A stretch of 64,000 bases of DNA from Chitinophaga oryzae. Its GTDB lineage: Bacteria; Bacteroidota; Bacteroidia; Chitinophagales; Chitinophagaceae. The position numbers and the translations under genes were made by a program. Every line of letters begins with the position of its first letter. Within the stretch, counting starts at the first letter, position 1. The stretch covers positions 5,518,001-5,582,000 of the forward strand of contig NZ_CP051204.2 in assembly GCF_012516375.2 (NCBI RefSeq). The letters are read 5' to 3'. Below the pieces are notes generated by a model. The model was not told the DNA's origin. It was given only the letters and a program-made list of their open reading frames with translations, and did not search any database. Below are positions 35,064 to 45,540 of the stretch, piece by piece.

Positions 35064-35925
35064 CTATTTTATTTTATAATGGTGATGACAATATGTAAGT
35101 ATATTTTCTGCCAGGATAGCTACATGCGGCGATTTAACCAGCGTATGATGATCTCCCGGCGTTTGCATCAATGTCAGTTCCGGCGCATACTGTTTCCATC
35201 CAAGCATATCGTCAGCAGTATATGCTCCGTTTTCTGCCCTCACGGCCAGTAAAGGCGCCGTCATCTTATTTTCCGGAATGTAAGGTATCCGGATGCTGTT
35301 CAGTTCCAGGTCCAATACCCGGAAAGCCAGTGACAGCATACCGTTATTATCACGTACATTCTCCCTGACCGCCGTCTTCATCTTTGTCACAGTCTCCACC
35401 AGTGAACAGTCAGCAGTGGCCGCCTTCAAGTCATTGATCCAATCGGGACAAGGCACTGTAATCAGTTGATGCTGCAGCAGGAACTCTTGCAGCCCGGACA
35501 ACAGCTGTTCATTCAAATGCTGATGCTCCTGTATATCTTTCCTTGCATCCGGTGGAGTGTCCAGGAAAGCAGCAAAAGCTACCTCCTCCCCCTTTATTTC
35601 CAGCTGATGGACCATTTCAAAGGCAACGAAACAGCCGAATGAATGCCCTATAAAACGATAGGGACCAACAGGCTGCACTTCCTTTATCCAGGCGATGTGC
35701 TGCTCAGCAATCTGCTCCATGCGCTGTAACAGTTGCTCATCTTCATAAATCCCCGTCATCTGCAAACCGTATACAGTAAAGGCTTTGTCCAGTGCAGCCG
35801 CCAGTTCACCATAACCCTCGCTGGTACCGCCGGAACCCGGAAGTATAAACAGGGGTGCGCCTTCCCTGTTATGATTAAGCGGCAACAAATGCCTGGTATG
35901 CATCGCCGGAGCATATACATCCTGT
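35064..35925 (-). other. Terminal thioesterase domain
   Basis: A type-I thioesterase alpha/beta hydrolase with PLFILPGSGGTSEGY, catalytic Ser in IGHSFGCFVAFE near 35640, and a C-terminal TPGDHHTLVKSPHV stretch that supplies the catalytic His. It releases the finished chain, often as a macrolactone or lactam. Confidence 0.88.
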
Positions 35926-38900
35926 TTTTCCAGTAAATCAGAAAGACCGGCAATAGTGGGATGATCAAAAACATCGGTAATGGTGACGGTCTTTTTCAGC
36001 GTTTTACGGATGGATGCTATCAGCTTGATGGTAAGCAATGAATGCCCTCCCCTGTTAAAAAAGTTATCGTATATCCCTATCCGTTCCACCTCCAGCAAAT
36101 CTTCCCATATAGCCGCGAGCGATGACTGCAATGGCGTCTGAGGCGGAGCATACGTATCCTCTTCCTGGTTATCGCCTGGTTTGGGCAAAGCATTCCTGTC
36201 TATCTTTCCATTGTTGGTGAGCGGAATGACTTCCAGCGGGACCAGATGTTCCGGTAACATATACCCTGGCAAAAACTGTTTCAACCAGGCCATGATACCG
36301 TCGTTATCAAAATCGCCTTGTGGTACTACATAAGCCGTAATTTGTTGTTCCTGTGTCACTACAACGGCCTGTCTGACCAGAGGAGAAGCCTGTAGCACAT
36401 GCGCTATTTCGGCAGGCTCTATACGGTAACCGCGGATCTTTACCTGGTCATCCATACGCCCCAGGTATTCCATATTGCCATCGGGCAGCCAACGGCCCAG
36501 GTCACCAGTGCGGTACATTTTGCCACCGTGAAAGGGATTATCCGTAAATCTTTCCGCTGTGAGCTCCGGCCGGCGCAGGTATCCCCGGGCCACTCCTGCC
36601 CCTCCTATATATATTTCTCCGGTTACGCCTTGCGGCACCAGCTGACGACGGTCATCCAGCAGATATAATTGAATATTATCCACGGGCTTACCAATATGAA
36701 TGACCTGTCCTTCCTGCGGCCGGAATGCATAGGTGTTACAGCCTACTGTAGCTTCTGTTGGCCCATATTCATTTACAACGGTTACATTCATTCCGGTCAG
36801 GAAAGCCACATGTCCGGGCAACAGCGCTTCTCCTCCTATCACAAGCGTTGACGCCGGGCAAGCCGCCTGGCGGCGTTGCATGGCTTCTTCCAGCAACGGC
36901 AGGTGTGCGGGGGTTAATTTGATAAAGTCATAGGGCGCATGCTTCCACAACAACTCGTCTTCAAACACCATCGTTTGTGGCGCCGCACTTATCACCACCG
37001 GTTTACCGGATATGAGCGGCATAAAGAGGGCGGTTATCGCTGCATCGAATGTATAGGACAGGTGTATAAAACTACCTGTCGCAGCACTTTCCCCGGCGAC
37101 ATAAGCGGTCTTATTATTACAGAGATAATGTAAAAGGCTGGCGTGTGAGATCATTACGCCTTTGGGCACGCCGGTACTGCCGGAAGTGTAAATAATATAG
37201 GCGAGGTCCTCACTTGCGGGATAATCTGTCAGCGGCATCTCTGCAGCTGTATCAATCTGCGATGTAATGATCATTTTCGCATGGACATCCGCTAAAGCCC
37301 GGGCTCCTTCTTCACTGCACACCACCACCTCAGCAAGCGTATCTTCCAGTACATGACGGATGCGCGCCGCCGGGAATGCAGGATCCACGGGAACATACGC
37401 AGCCCCTGCTTTCAGGATGCCCCATATGGCAGTTATCATATCAATCCCGCGCTCAAAGCACAAGGGCACCATCATCCCGGGTCCTATGTTGTGTTTATGG
37501 CGTAAAAATGCAGCCAGCCTGTTGGCACGGTCATTCAATTCCCTGTAGCTGACTGTCCCGGCAGCAGCGACCACCGCAATACCATCAGGATTACGCAATG
37601 CCTGCGCCTCCAACAGATGCACCACAGTGGCTGAAGGCGGTATGGGGGCTGAAGTATTATTGAAAATATGCAGCAACCGGTATTCCTCCTCCTGCGTAAG
37701 CAGCGGCAACGCATCGACAGTTGACAACGGCTCGTTTGCGATAGCATTCAGCAACAGCCCGTAGGACGCCACCATACGCCGGATCGTATCCGGCAGGAAC
37801 AAATCGCTGCGGTATTCTATACTTATATGCAACTCATCCCCGGCCTCCATCACAGACCAGTTAATATCAAACTGCGTGGTATTGCGCACTACCGGGGCGG
37901 CGGACAAGCTCAACCCGCTGAGATGAAGCCCGGATGCTACCGGCATATTAGGCATGCCAAACAATACCTGGAAGATCGGATTACGGGTCGTATCCCTTTC
38001 CTTCACTACCGCTTCCACCACTTTTTCAAAAGGCACCTCCTGGTGCTCGAAGGCTTCCAGCGTCATTTGTTTTACCTGTTGCAGGAACGTTGCAAAGGCC
38101 GGTCTTCCTGACAGATCGCTGCGAAGCGCCAGTGTATTAATGAAGAACCCGATCAGTCCTTCCAATTCCTGTTGCTGCCGGCCGGCTGCGGAGCAGCCTA
38201 CACAAATATCCGTTTGTCCGGTATACCGGTACAATAACACCTTAAATGCTGCCAGCAATGTCATAAACAGTGAAACACCGTGACCAACTGACAGCTGCTT
38301 CAGCTTCGACGCTAATGCCTTATCCAGCACATATTGGAAAGTGGCGCCATCATTACGTTGGACTGCAGGCCGCCGGAAATCGGCTGGCAACTGCAGCAGC
38401 GAGACATCCTGCAACTGCCGTTTCCAATACGCCAGCTTTTCGCCCAGGATGTCATCCGTTAACATCTTACGTTGCCAGACCGCATAATCTGCATATTGTA
38501 TCGGCAATGGCGGCAGATCTGCTTTTCCGCCGGAAACAATGGCATTGTACAAGGATGATAATTCACTAATTAATATTCCGGCAGACCATCCATCACCAGC
38601 AATATGATGCAGGGTGAGCGCCAGTGTATATTCTCCCCCCTGGGCGCAAATCAGCAGCCCGCGCAGCATATCATCCCGGGAAAGATCAAAGGGCTTATTG
38701 GCCAGGCTGTTTACCTCTTCATCATTCACCTCCCCGTTTATGACCGTCAACTGCCAGCTGCCGGGAGCTTTCACATGCTGATATGGGCGTCCGTCTGTAA
38801 CCTTTACGGTAGTACGTAATATTTCATGCCTGTTCACTATTTCACGCAACGCCCTTTCCAGGGCAGGAATATTCAGTTGACCTTTTAACTTCAGGACGGC

Positions 38901-41900
38901 GGGCATGTGAAACTGTACACTTCCGCTGAGCTGGTCAATGAACCACAGGCGCTCCTGGTTAAAGGACAGCGGTATGCGGTCAGGACGCTCACCCGCTGTT
39001 ATAGCGGGCAGCCGGCCCTCCTGTGTCAGCCCGCCGATAAAGGCGGCCAGCTCCGCGATTGTCGGATACCGGAACAATGCTCTGACGGGAAGCTCCACCT
39101 GCAGGCGGTTGCGTAACACCGCTGCCTCACGCATCGCCAGCAGGGAATGACCTCCCAGCTCAAAGAAATTATCGTGAACGCCTATATTCCCCACACCCAG
39201 CAATTCTTCCCAGACCTCTACCAACAGAGTTTCCAGCGGACCGGAGGCCGCAACATATACCCGTTGACCTCCTGTACCCAGATCAGGCGACGGCAACAAA
39301 CGCCTGTCTATTTTCCCATTGGCATTCAGTGGGAATGCATCCAGCTCAACGAAAAAAGAGGGGACCATATAGTCCGGAAGCCGCTGCCTGAGGGCAGAGC
39401 GGATATATTCCCGATCATAGTCTTCTGCAGGCACGATATAAGCGACTAACTGCTTCCCGCTTCCGGCGTGGGTATGTACGGTTACCAACACCTGTTTTAC
39501 ACCGGCAAATTCCTGCAACACATTCTCTATTTCTCCCGGTTCTATGCGGTAGCCGCGGACCTTCACCTGGTCATCGGTGCGGCCCATAAAAGTGATCTGA
39601 CCATCTGCTTCCCGGCGGGCAAGGTCCCCCGTCCGGTAAATACGCTCTCCCGCCACAAATGGAGATGACAGGAAACGGCCCGAGGTCAGCTCCGGGTGGT
39701 TCAGGTAACCACGCGCCACTCCGGCGCCACCCACATACAACTCGCCGGTCACGCCTAACGGTACCGGCTGCAGCAAGCCGTCCAGGATATACGCTGTCCT
39801 GTTCGACAGCGGTATACCTATGGGCGTAACCGCCCGCTGCCTCTTCCCATCGATATGGTAACTCAGGGAAAAGGTGGTGTTCTCGGTAGGACCATAGATA
39901 TTACTCACCGCAATCGAAGGATAAGCCGCCTGCAGTTTCTCCACATGTTTTTCTGACAGCTTCTCTCCTCCCGTCAGGACTACTTCCAATCCCGCAAAAA
40001 CAGTGATATCGGTATCCACCAGCTGATTGAACCAGCTGGTTGTAAAGAACATCTTATTTACCCTTTTGCCTTGCAACTCTCCTTTCAATACGGCAACATC
40101 CAGCAAGTCATGCTCCCGGCTCAGTACCAGGCGGCCGCCATTGAGCAGCATACCCCAGTATTCAAAGGTCGTGGCATCAAACGACACCGACCCGGCTGAC
40201 AGGACCGCATCTGCCGGCGTAAATGAAATATAACCGGGGTCACTTACCAGGCTGATTACATTACGATGCTCTACCAGCACTCCTTTCGGACGACCGGTAG
40301 AACCGGAGGTATACATCACATATGCCAGGTTATCTGCACGCAGCTCCACCGGTGAATGATCCCCTGTTACCGCGATAGCTGCCAGTGTATCGGTGCATAC
40401 TATCTCCTGGCCCGTTTGCAGTGAGGCCAGCCGGGCGCTGTGATCACTGACGGTAATCAGCAATGGCCCCGCCAGGTCTGACAGGATATAACGGACACGG
40501 TCATCCGGATAATCCGGATCAATGGGCGCATAAGCCCCGCCGGCCTTCAGAATCGCCAGCAGTATCACGATCATGTCCGGAGCGCGGTGCATACATACAG
40601 GCACCAGTGTTTCAGTAGTAACGCCCTTGTACCGGAGATAGCCCGCCAGCGCGTCAGAACGTTCATCCAGCGCAGCGTAGGTCAGTGTAATATCCCCAAA
40701 CGCTACTGCTGTCGCCTCCGGACGAAGAACGGCCTGCTGCCTGAAGAGATCCGGTATGGTGGCGGCAGAGGGATATTCAGCAGCGGTGGCGTTGAAGTCA
40801 AACAACAGCCGCTGTTTCTCAGCTTCCTCCAGCATCGGCAACGCTGCCACCGTAGCAGAGGGCGTGGCTGCCACCGCATGCAACAGCTGCCGGAAATGAC
40901 GCACCATCCGTTCAATGGTCGCCGCTTCGAAAAGATCTGTGCTGTATTCTATGCAAGCATGGAGTTCCCCTCCCTGTTCCTGCAACAAAAACGTCAGGTC
41001 AAATTTGGCCGTGTCTGACTCCAGCGGTTCCGGGGAAATATGGAGGCCACTCAGGCGTATATCAGGTACAGGAGGCGTATTCTGTAAGATAAACAACACC
41101 TGGAACAGCGGGTTTACACTTACATCCCGTTCTCTCACTACCGCTTCCACTATTTTTTCAAGTGGCACCTCCTGGTGGTCGTAAGCCGCCAGCGTGGTAT
41201 CTTTTACATTTTTCAGCAATGCGGTAAAAGACATGCCCGGTAATACTTCGGTACGCAAAGCCAGGGTATTCACAAAAAAACCGATCAGTCCTTCCAGTTG
41301 CCGGAGAGGCCTTCCGGCAATGGGGCTGCCCACACAAATATCTTCCTGCAAAGTATAGCGGTAAAGCAATACTTTAAAAACAGCCAGCAATGTCATAAAC
41401 AGTGTGGTTCCTTCCTGTTGTGAAAGCGCCTTCAACGTATCCGTGACCTCTTTATCAATGTTGAAATGATATTCACGTCCACGGAACCCCGGCAGCAGCG
41501 GACGGGGATGATCTGTGGGCAGCTGTAGTGTGGCTACATCCGCCAGCTTCTTTTTCCAGTAGTCCAGTTTCCGTTCCAGCACCTTTTCTTTCAGGAAATT
41601 GCGTTGCCATATGGCATAATCCGCATATTGTATCCCCAGGTCGGGCAGTTGTGGCCTGCAGCCCTGAACGGCCGCATTGTACAGCTCTACCAGCTCTTCC
41701 ACCACGATACCTGCAGACCATCCGTCTGCGGCTATATGATGGAGCGTTAGTACAAGCAGGTGTTCTTCTTCTGCCAGTACGATCAAACGCGCCCTTAGCA
41801 TATGGTCCCTGGAAAGATCGAATGGCTTTTCTGTACTGCTCATCACGTATTCTCTCAGCTTGTCCGCATCGTCTGCAATACCGGGAATGTCTGCTATCTC

Positions 41901-42365
41901 CAGGGTCCATTTATCCCGGTCCAGCAATTGCTGATGAGGCACCCCGGCAGTGGATGTGATCACGGTGCGCAATACCTCATGCCGGTTCACGATCTCCTGT
42001 AAAGCATCTGTCAGCATCTCTTTTTTGAGATTGCCCCGCAAACGCAGCAACACATTGATATGATAGGGCACGCTCCCTTCCATCTGGTCAATAAACCACA
42101 AACGTTCCTGGTTGAACGACAGCGGCACCGGCCCTGACGGCCGGTGCGCAGTAAGCGGTATATCTGTACTGCCCTTTGTATGCTGCTGAAAATATTCAAT
42201 CAGGTGTGGTTTATTATGCTTCAGCTCTTTCAATAGCGAAGGGTCTATTTCATTATTTCTATGCATTTGCACCACCAGCTCACCCTCATCGTAGATGATC
42301 TTTATACCGTTATCATTGGCACGTTTCAATAAACTGATGGTATCGGTTAACCTGCTATTAGTCAT
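35064..42365 (-). CDS. Two-module NRPS with docking domain and thioesterase
   Basis: The 2433-residue protein is docking domain (1-65), C-A-T (about 76-1115), C-A-T (about 1118-2145) and thioesterase (about 2165-2433). The N-terminus (LLKRANDNGIKIIYDEGELV ... LLKELKHNKPHLIEYF) has the length and wording of TubC-type docking domains, which receive the C-terminal tail of an upstream NRPS. C domains keep HHIAADGWS and HHIAGDGWS. A pockets read DAFFLGITFK (Ile) and DATKVGEVGK (Asn-like). Carriers have GGHSL. The thioesterase has FILPGSGGTSEGY and the GHSFG nucleophile elbow. It lies 17 bases after the giant NRPS gene and completes that chain by hydrolysis or, more likely, macrocyclisation (inference). 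Confidence 0.95.
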   Translation of the reverse strand: MTNSRLTDTISLLKRANDNGIKIIYDEGELVVQMHRNNEIDPSLLKELKHNKPHLIEYFQQHTKGSTDIPLTAHRPSGPVPLSFNQERLWFIDQMEGSVPYHINVLLRLRGNLKKEMLTDALQEIVNRHEVLRTVITSTAGVPHQQLLDRDKWTLEIADIPGIADDADKLREYVMSSTEKPFDLSRDHMLRARLIVLAEEEHLLVLTLHHIAADGWSAGIVVEELVELYNAAVQGCRPQLPDLGIQYADYAIWQRNFLKEKVLERKLDYWKKKLADVATLQLPTDHPRPLLPGFRGREYHFNIDKEVTDTLKALSQQEGTTLFMTLLAVFKVLLYRYTLQEDICVGSPIAGRPLRQLEGLIGFFVNTLALRTEVLPGMSFTALLKNVKDTTLAAYDHQEVPLEKIVEAVVRERDVSVNPLFQVLFILQNTPPVPDIRLSGLHISPEPLESDTAKFDLTFLLQEQGGELHACIEYSTDLFEAATIERMVRHFRQLLHAVAATPSATVAALPMLEEAEKQRLLFDFNATAAEYPSAATIPDLFRQQAVLRPEATAVAFGDITLTYAALDERSDALAGYLRYKGVTTETLVPVCMHRAPDMIVILLAILKAGGAYAPIDPDYPDDRVRYILSDLAGPLLITVSDHSARLASLQTGQEIVCTDTLAAIAVTGDHSPVELRADNLAYVMYTSGSTGRPKGVLVEHRNVISLVSDPGYISFTPADAVLSAGSVSFDATTFEYWGMLLNGGRLVLSREHDLLDVAVLKGELQGKRVNKMFFTTSWFNQLVDTDITVFAGLEVVLTGGEKLSEKHVEKLQAAYPSIAVSNIYGPTENTTFSLSYHIDGKRQRAVTPIGIPLSNRTAYILDGLLQPVPLGVTGELYVGGAGVARGYLNHPELTSGRFLSSPFVAGERIYRTGDLARREADGQITFMGRTDDQVKVRGYRIEPGEIENVLQEFAGVKQVLVTVHTHAGSGKQLVAYIVPAEDYDREYIRSALRQRLPDYMVPSFFVELDAFPLNANGKIDRRLLPSPDLGTGGQRVYVAASGPLETLLVEVWEELLGVGNIGVHDNFFELGGHSLLAMREAAVLRNRLQVELPVRALFRYPTIAELAAFIGGLTQEGRLPAITAGERPDRIPLSFNQERLWFIDQLSGSVQFHMPAVLKLKGQLNIPALERALREIVNRHEILRTTVKVTDGRPYQHVKAPGSWQLTVINGEVNDEEVNSLANKPFDLSRDDMLRGLLICAQGGEYTLALTLHHIAGDGWSAGILISELSSLYNAIVSGGKADLPPLPIQYADYAVWQRKMLTDDILGEKLAYWKRQLQDVSLLQLPADFRRPAVQRNDGATFQYVLDKALASKLKQLSVGHGVSLFMTLLAAFKVLLYRYTGQTDICVGCSAAGRQQQELEGLIGFFINTLALRSDLSGRPAFATFLQQVKQMTLEAFEHQEVPFEKVVEAVVKERDTTRNPIFQVLFGMPNMPVASGLHLSGLSLSAAPVVRNTTQFDINWSVMEAGDELHISIEYRSDLFLPDTIRRMVASYGLLLNAIANEPLSTVDALPLLTQEEEYRLLHIFNNTSAPIPPSATVVHLLEAQALRNPDGIAVVAAAGTVSYRELNDRANRLAAFLRHKHNIGPGMMVPLCFERGIDMITAIWGILKAGAAYVPVDPAFPAARIRHVLEDTLAEVVVCSEEGARALADVHAKMIITSQIDTAAEMPLTDYPASEDLAYIIYTSGSTGVPKGVMISHASLLHYLCNNKTAYVAGESAATGSFIHLSYTFDAAITALFMPLISGKPVVISAAPQTMVFEDELLWKHAPYDFIKLTPAHLPLLEEAMQRRQAACPASTLVIGGEALLPGHVAFLTGMNVTVVNEYGPTEATVGCNTYAFRPQEGQVIHIGKPVDNIQLYLLDDRRQLVPQGVTGEIYIGGAGVARGYLRRPELTAERFTDNPFHGGKMYRTGDLGRWLPDGNMEYLGRMDDQVKIRGYRIEPAEIAHVLQASPLVRQAVVVTQEQQITAYVVPQGDFDNDGIMAWLKQFLPGYMLPEHLVPLEVIPLTNNGKIDRNALPKPGDNQEEDTYAPPQTPLQSSLAAIWEDLLEVERIGIYDNFFNRGGHSLLTIKLIASIRKTLKKTVTITDVFDHPTIAGLSDLLEKQDVYAPAMHTRHLLPLNHNREGAPLFILPGSGGTSEGYGELAAALDKAFTVYGLQMTGIYEDEQLLQRMEQIAEQHIAWIKEVQPVGPYRFIGHSFGCFVAFEMVHQLEIKGEEVAFAAFLDTPPDARKDIQEHQHLNEQLLSGLQEFLLQHQLITVPCPDWINDLKAATADCSLVETVTKMKTAVRENVRDNNGMLSLAFRVLDLELNSIRIPYIPENKMTAPLLAVRAENGAYTADDMLGWKQYAPELTLMQTPGDHHTLVKSPHVAILAENILTYCHHHYKIK
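35926..39015 (-). other. Thioesterase NRPS module 2: LCL C, A (Asn-like), T
   Basis: The C domain has HHIAGDGWS. The A pocket reads D-A-T-K-V-G-E-V-G-K (FDAAITA near 37045, FIKLTP, LVIGGEAL, NEYGPTEATVG). Textbook Asn is DLTKLGEVGK and Asp DLTKVGHIGK; Glu at the seventh position favours Asn. Ala at the second position is unusual. Confidence 0.65.
38925..40938 (-). repeat. Long intercistronic repeat, copy in thioesterase NRPS
   Basis: This is the partner of the repeat at 57640-59655, in the same orientation and about 18.7 kb away. A third, less complete copy of the A-domain part lies near 50500-51850 in the giant NRPS. It indicates duplication or gene conversion between modules. Confidence 0.7.
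39016..42140 (-). other. Thioesterase NRPS module 1: LCL C, A (Ile), T
   Basis: The C domain has HHIAADGWS near 41730. The A pocket reads D-A-F-F-L-G-I-T-F-K, identical to module 2 of the reductase NRPS and module 4 of the giant NRPS (Ile, Val possible). Confidence 0.7.
42171..42365 (-). other. TubC-like N-terminal docking domain
   Basis: Residues 1-65 of the thioesterase NRPS precede the first C domain and show the alpha-beta-beta-alpha pattern of TubC_N domains (NGIKIIYDEGELVVQ strand pair, then a Lys/Leu-rich helix). The partner should be the polar C-terminal tail of the upstream NRPS (about 42383-42445, ending EADTRSFNL). Confidence 0.7.
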
Positions 42366-42382
42366 GTGTAATAATTTATTCT

Positions 42383-45300
42383 TTACAAATTGAAAGATCT
42401 GGTATCTGCTTCCTTCAGCTGCACGTCCTGCCGGTTTACCTGGACATGCACCGCCAGCGCGCTGATAGTAGGCAGCTGGAAGAATGTACTTACCGGAATG
42501 TTCACTTCCCAGGTTTCGTGTACGGCCGCCAGGACACGCATCGCTAACAGAGAATGGCCGCCTGTCTCGAAGAAATTATCGTGTACACCAATACGTTGTA
42601 CGTTGAGCAATTGTTCCCATATCAAGGCAAGCTTTTGCTCTATTTCACCGGCAGGCGCTACGTAGTCCGTAGTGCGCGCAATACCCAGGTCCAACCGTAA
42701 AAGGGCTTTCTTGTCTATTTTCCCGCTGGGTGTCAGCGGCAGTTCGTCAAGGAACGTGAGCATGGCAGGGACCATGTATTGCGGCAGCCTGTTCTTCAGC
42801 CATGACAACAGGCCATCCTGATCTATACTGCCTTGACGAACGATATAGCCAGTCAACACCTTATCATGCTGGTTGGCAGGATGGACCAGCACCACCGCCT
42901 GGCTTACTTCACTGTGTTCTTCTATCACTTTTTCAATTTCTTCCAGCTCAATACGATAGCCACGGACCTTCACCTGTTCATCCACCCTTCCGAGGTATTC
43001 TATGTTACCATCATGCAACCATCTGCCGACATCGCCGGTTTTATAAATCCTGTAACCGGACGGCGTCGTGACAAAACTGGCTGCTGTGAGGTCCGGACGA
43101 TGCAGGTAGCCACGCGCCAGCCCCGGACCGGCTACACATATCTCTCCTTTCACGCCTACCGGGCACAATCCGCCCCAGGTATTCAGAATGTATACCTGCA
43201 CATTTGCAACAGGCCGTCCTATCACGACTGTATTATCCGGCCTTACCGGGTCGCCGGTGAGCGTAGAACACACGGTATTCTCTGTAGGCCCGTAGGCATT
43301 GACCACGCGGATACCTTTTTTCATCATATGACGGGCGTCTTCCACACGCAGGGCTTCACCAGCGGAAACCACTGTTTTCACCGGTCCGAGCACATCTTTC
43401 ACAACGCGCTGATAAGAAGGCGGCAATGTTACCAGTTCCACCTGCCGGCGTTCCAGCAATGAGGCAAAACGGGCGACCGACAACAGGTCATCTTCCTCCG
43501 GCAATACCAGCGTACCGCCACTCATCAGCGTGTTGAATATTTCATAACAGGCCGCATCAAAGCTGAAAGAAGCAAACTGCAATGACCTCATACCAGGCCG
43601 TAAATGCAATGCGTCCCGTTGGCTCTGCACCAGGTTGTATAACCCTTTGTGTTCTACCATCACCCCTTTGGGACGACCTGTGGAGCCGGACGTATAGATC
43701 ACGTAAGCCAGTTGACCAGGGGAAGGACGTGCACCTGGCCCGGTGACAGGATAAGCGTCAATAACAGGCTGCTCATCATCCAGCAGGATAATATCCGGCA
43801 GCTGCTCCACCTGCAAACGCTGTATGGTGGCCCTGTTACTGATCAGTAATGCAGCACGTGTATCAGACAACATATACTGTATGCGCTCCGCAGGATATTC
43901 CGGATCAACAGGCACAAAAGCTCCGCCGGCTTTCAGGATCCCCATAACGGCAATGATCATTTCCGGTGTACGGTTAATGAATACCGGCACCAATGTCTCT
44001 GCTTCCACGCCTTTATCGCGCAGGTAATATGCAAGCTGTGAAGACCGTTCATCAAGCGTTTTATAGGTCAGCACGCTGTCTCCATGCAACACGGCCGGCG
44101 CATCCGGACTGCCGGCCACCCATGCGGCAAACAGGTCCAGTGCCGTTTGGCCCGGCTGTAATACATAACTGGCAGCAATATTATTAAAGGCAACGGTCAC
44201 TTCGTGCGTTTCAGCCGGCGACAACACCGACAATAAAGCCACCGGTGTTTCAGGCGCCCGGAGTATATCCGCCAGCAATTGCTCAAAGTGAGCGGCCATG
44301 CGGCTGATCGTATTCCCGCTAAAGAGATCGGTACTGTATTCTATATTACCTTCCAGCCCCTGTGATGTAACCGACAAGATGAATGTAAGGTCAAACCTGG
44401 AGGTAGTTTGTTCAGCGGCCACCGGCAACAGGCGGAGGTGCTCCAGCTCCAGCGCGGACGCTTCCGGCATATTCTGCAATACCATCATCACCTGGAAGAG
44501 AGGGCTGCGGCTCCGGTCATGCTCTTTTACCGCCACTTCCACCACTTTCTCAAAAGGTGCGTCCTGATGCTCATAAGCATCCAGGGTGGTTTGTTTCACC
44601 TGTTGGAGCAGCGCTGTGAAGGCCGGGTTGTCCGCCAGGCTGCTTCTGAGCGCCAGTGTATTTACAAAAAAGCCGATCAGGTTTTCTGTTTCCGCCTGTG
44701 TTCTGTCTGCCACGGGACTGCCTACACATATATCCTCCTGGCCGCTGTAATGATATAACAGCACTTTGAAGGCAGCCAGCAACGTCATAAAGAGCGTAAC
44801 GCCCTGTTGCTGTGAAAAACCCTGCAGCGCGTCCGTCATCTCCTTACTGAGATGAAAATGGCTGGAGGCCCCCCGGCCCGTTTGTACCGCGGGATAGGGA
44901 TAATCTGTCGACAACTGCAGCGGAGTAGTGCCGGTTAATTTATCTTTCCAGTAATCCAGCTTCCTTTCAAGTACTTTACCGGAGAGATAGTGGCGCTGCC
45001 AGATAGCATAATCCGCATACTGGACCTCCAATGCCGGCAGCGATGATTTTCCCGCCGTGCTATAGGCCTTGTACAAAGCTGTCAATTCATTTACGATAAC
45101 CCTTATTGACCAACCATCTGCGGCAATATGATGCAGGGTCAGCACCAATAGGTGTGTTTCCTCTCCTTCCTGTAGCAGGTGAGCGCGTAACATATAATCT
45201 GCCGACAGGTTGAAAGGCATGCGTACCAGTGCATCCACGTCATAGTCCCCGGTGATGACCGTCCAGTCCCAGTTATCTTTTTCAAGGATATGCTGATAAG

Positions 45301-45540
45301 GCTGTCCGCCGTAGGTACGGATAACAGTGCGCAGCACTTCATGGCGGTTGACAATCTCCTGCAAGGCACTCCACAACGCGCTCCTGTCTAACCTGCCTTC
45401 CATGCGCAGGACGGCAGGTATATGATACTGCACGCTTCCTTCCAGCTGGTCGATGAACCATAAACGTTCCTGGCTATACGACAGCGGGAGGTGCTGCGGA
45501 TATTCCGGCGTCCTGGTCACCGGCGGCAACGTTGCTTTTG
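42383..45540 (-). other. Giant NRPS sixth module in view: LCL C, A (Phe), T, docking tail
   Basis: The C domain has HHIAADGWSIRV. The A pocket reads D-A-Y-T-V-A-A-V-C-K, one residue off the textbook Phe code DAWTVAAVCK. After the GGHSL carrier only a short polar tail follows, ending NRQDVQLKEADTRSFNL, the probable docking ligand for the next protein. Confidence 0.7.
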
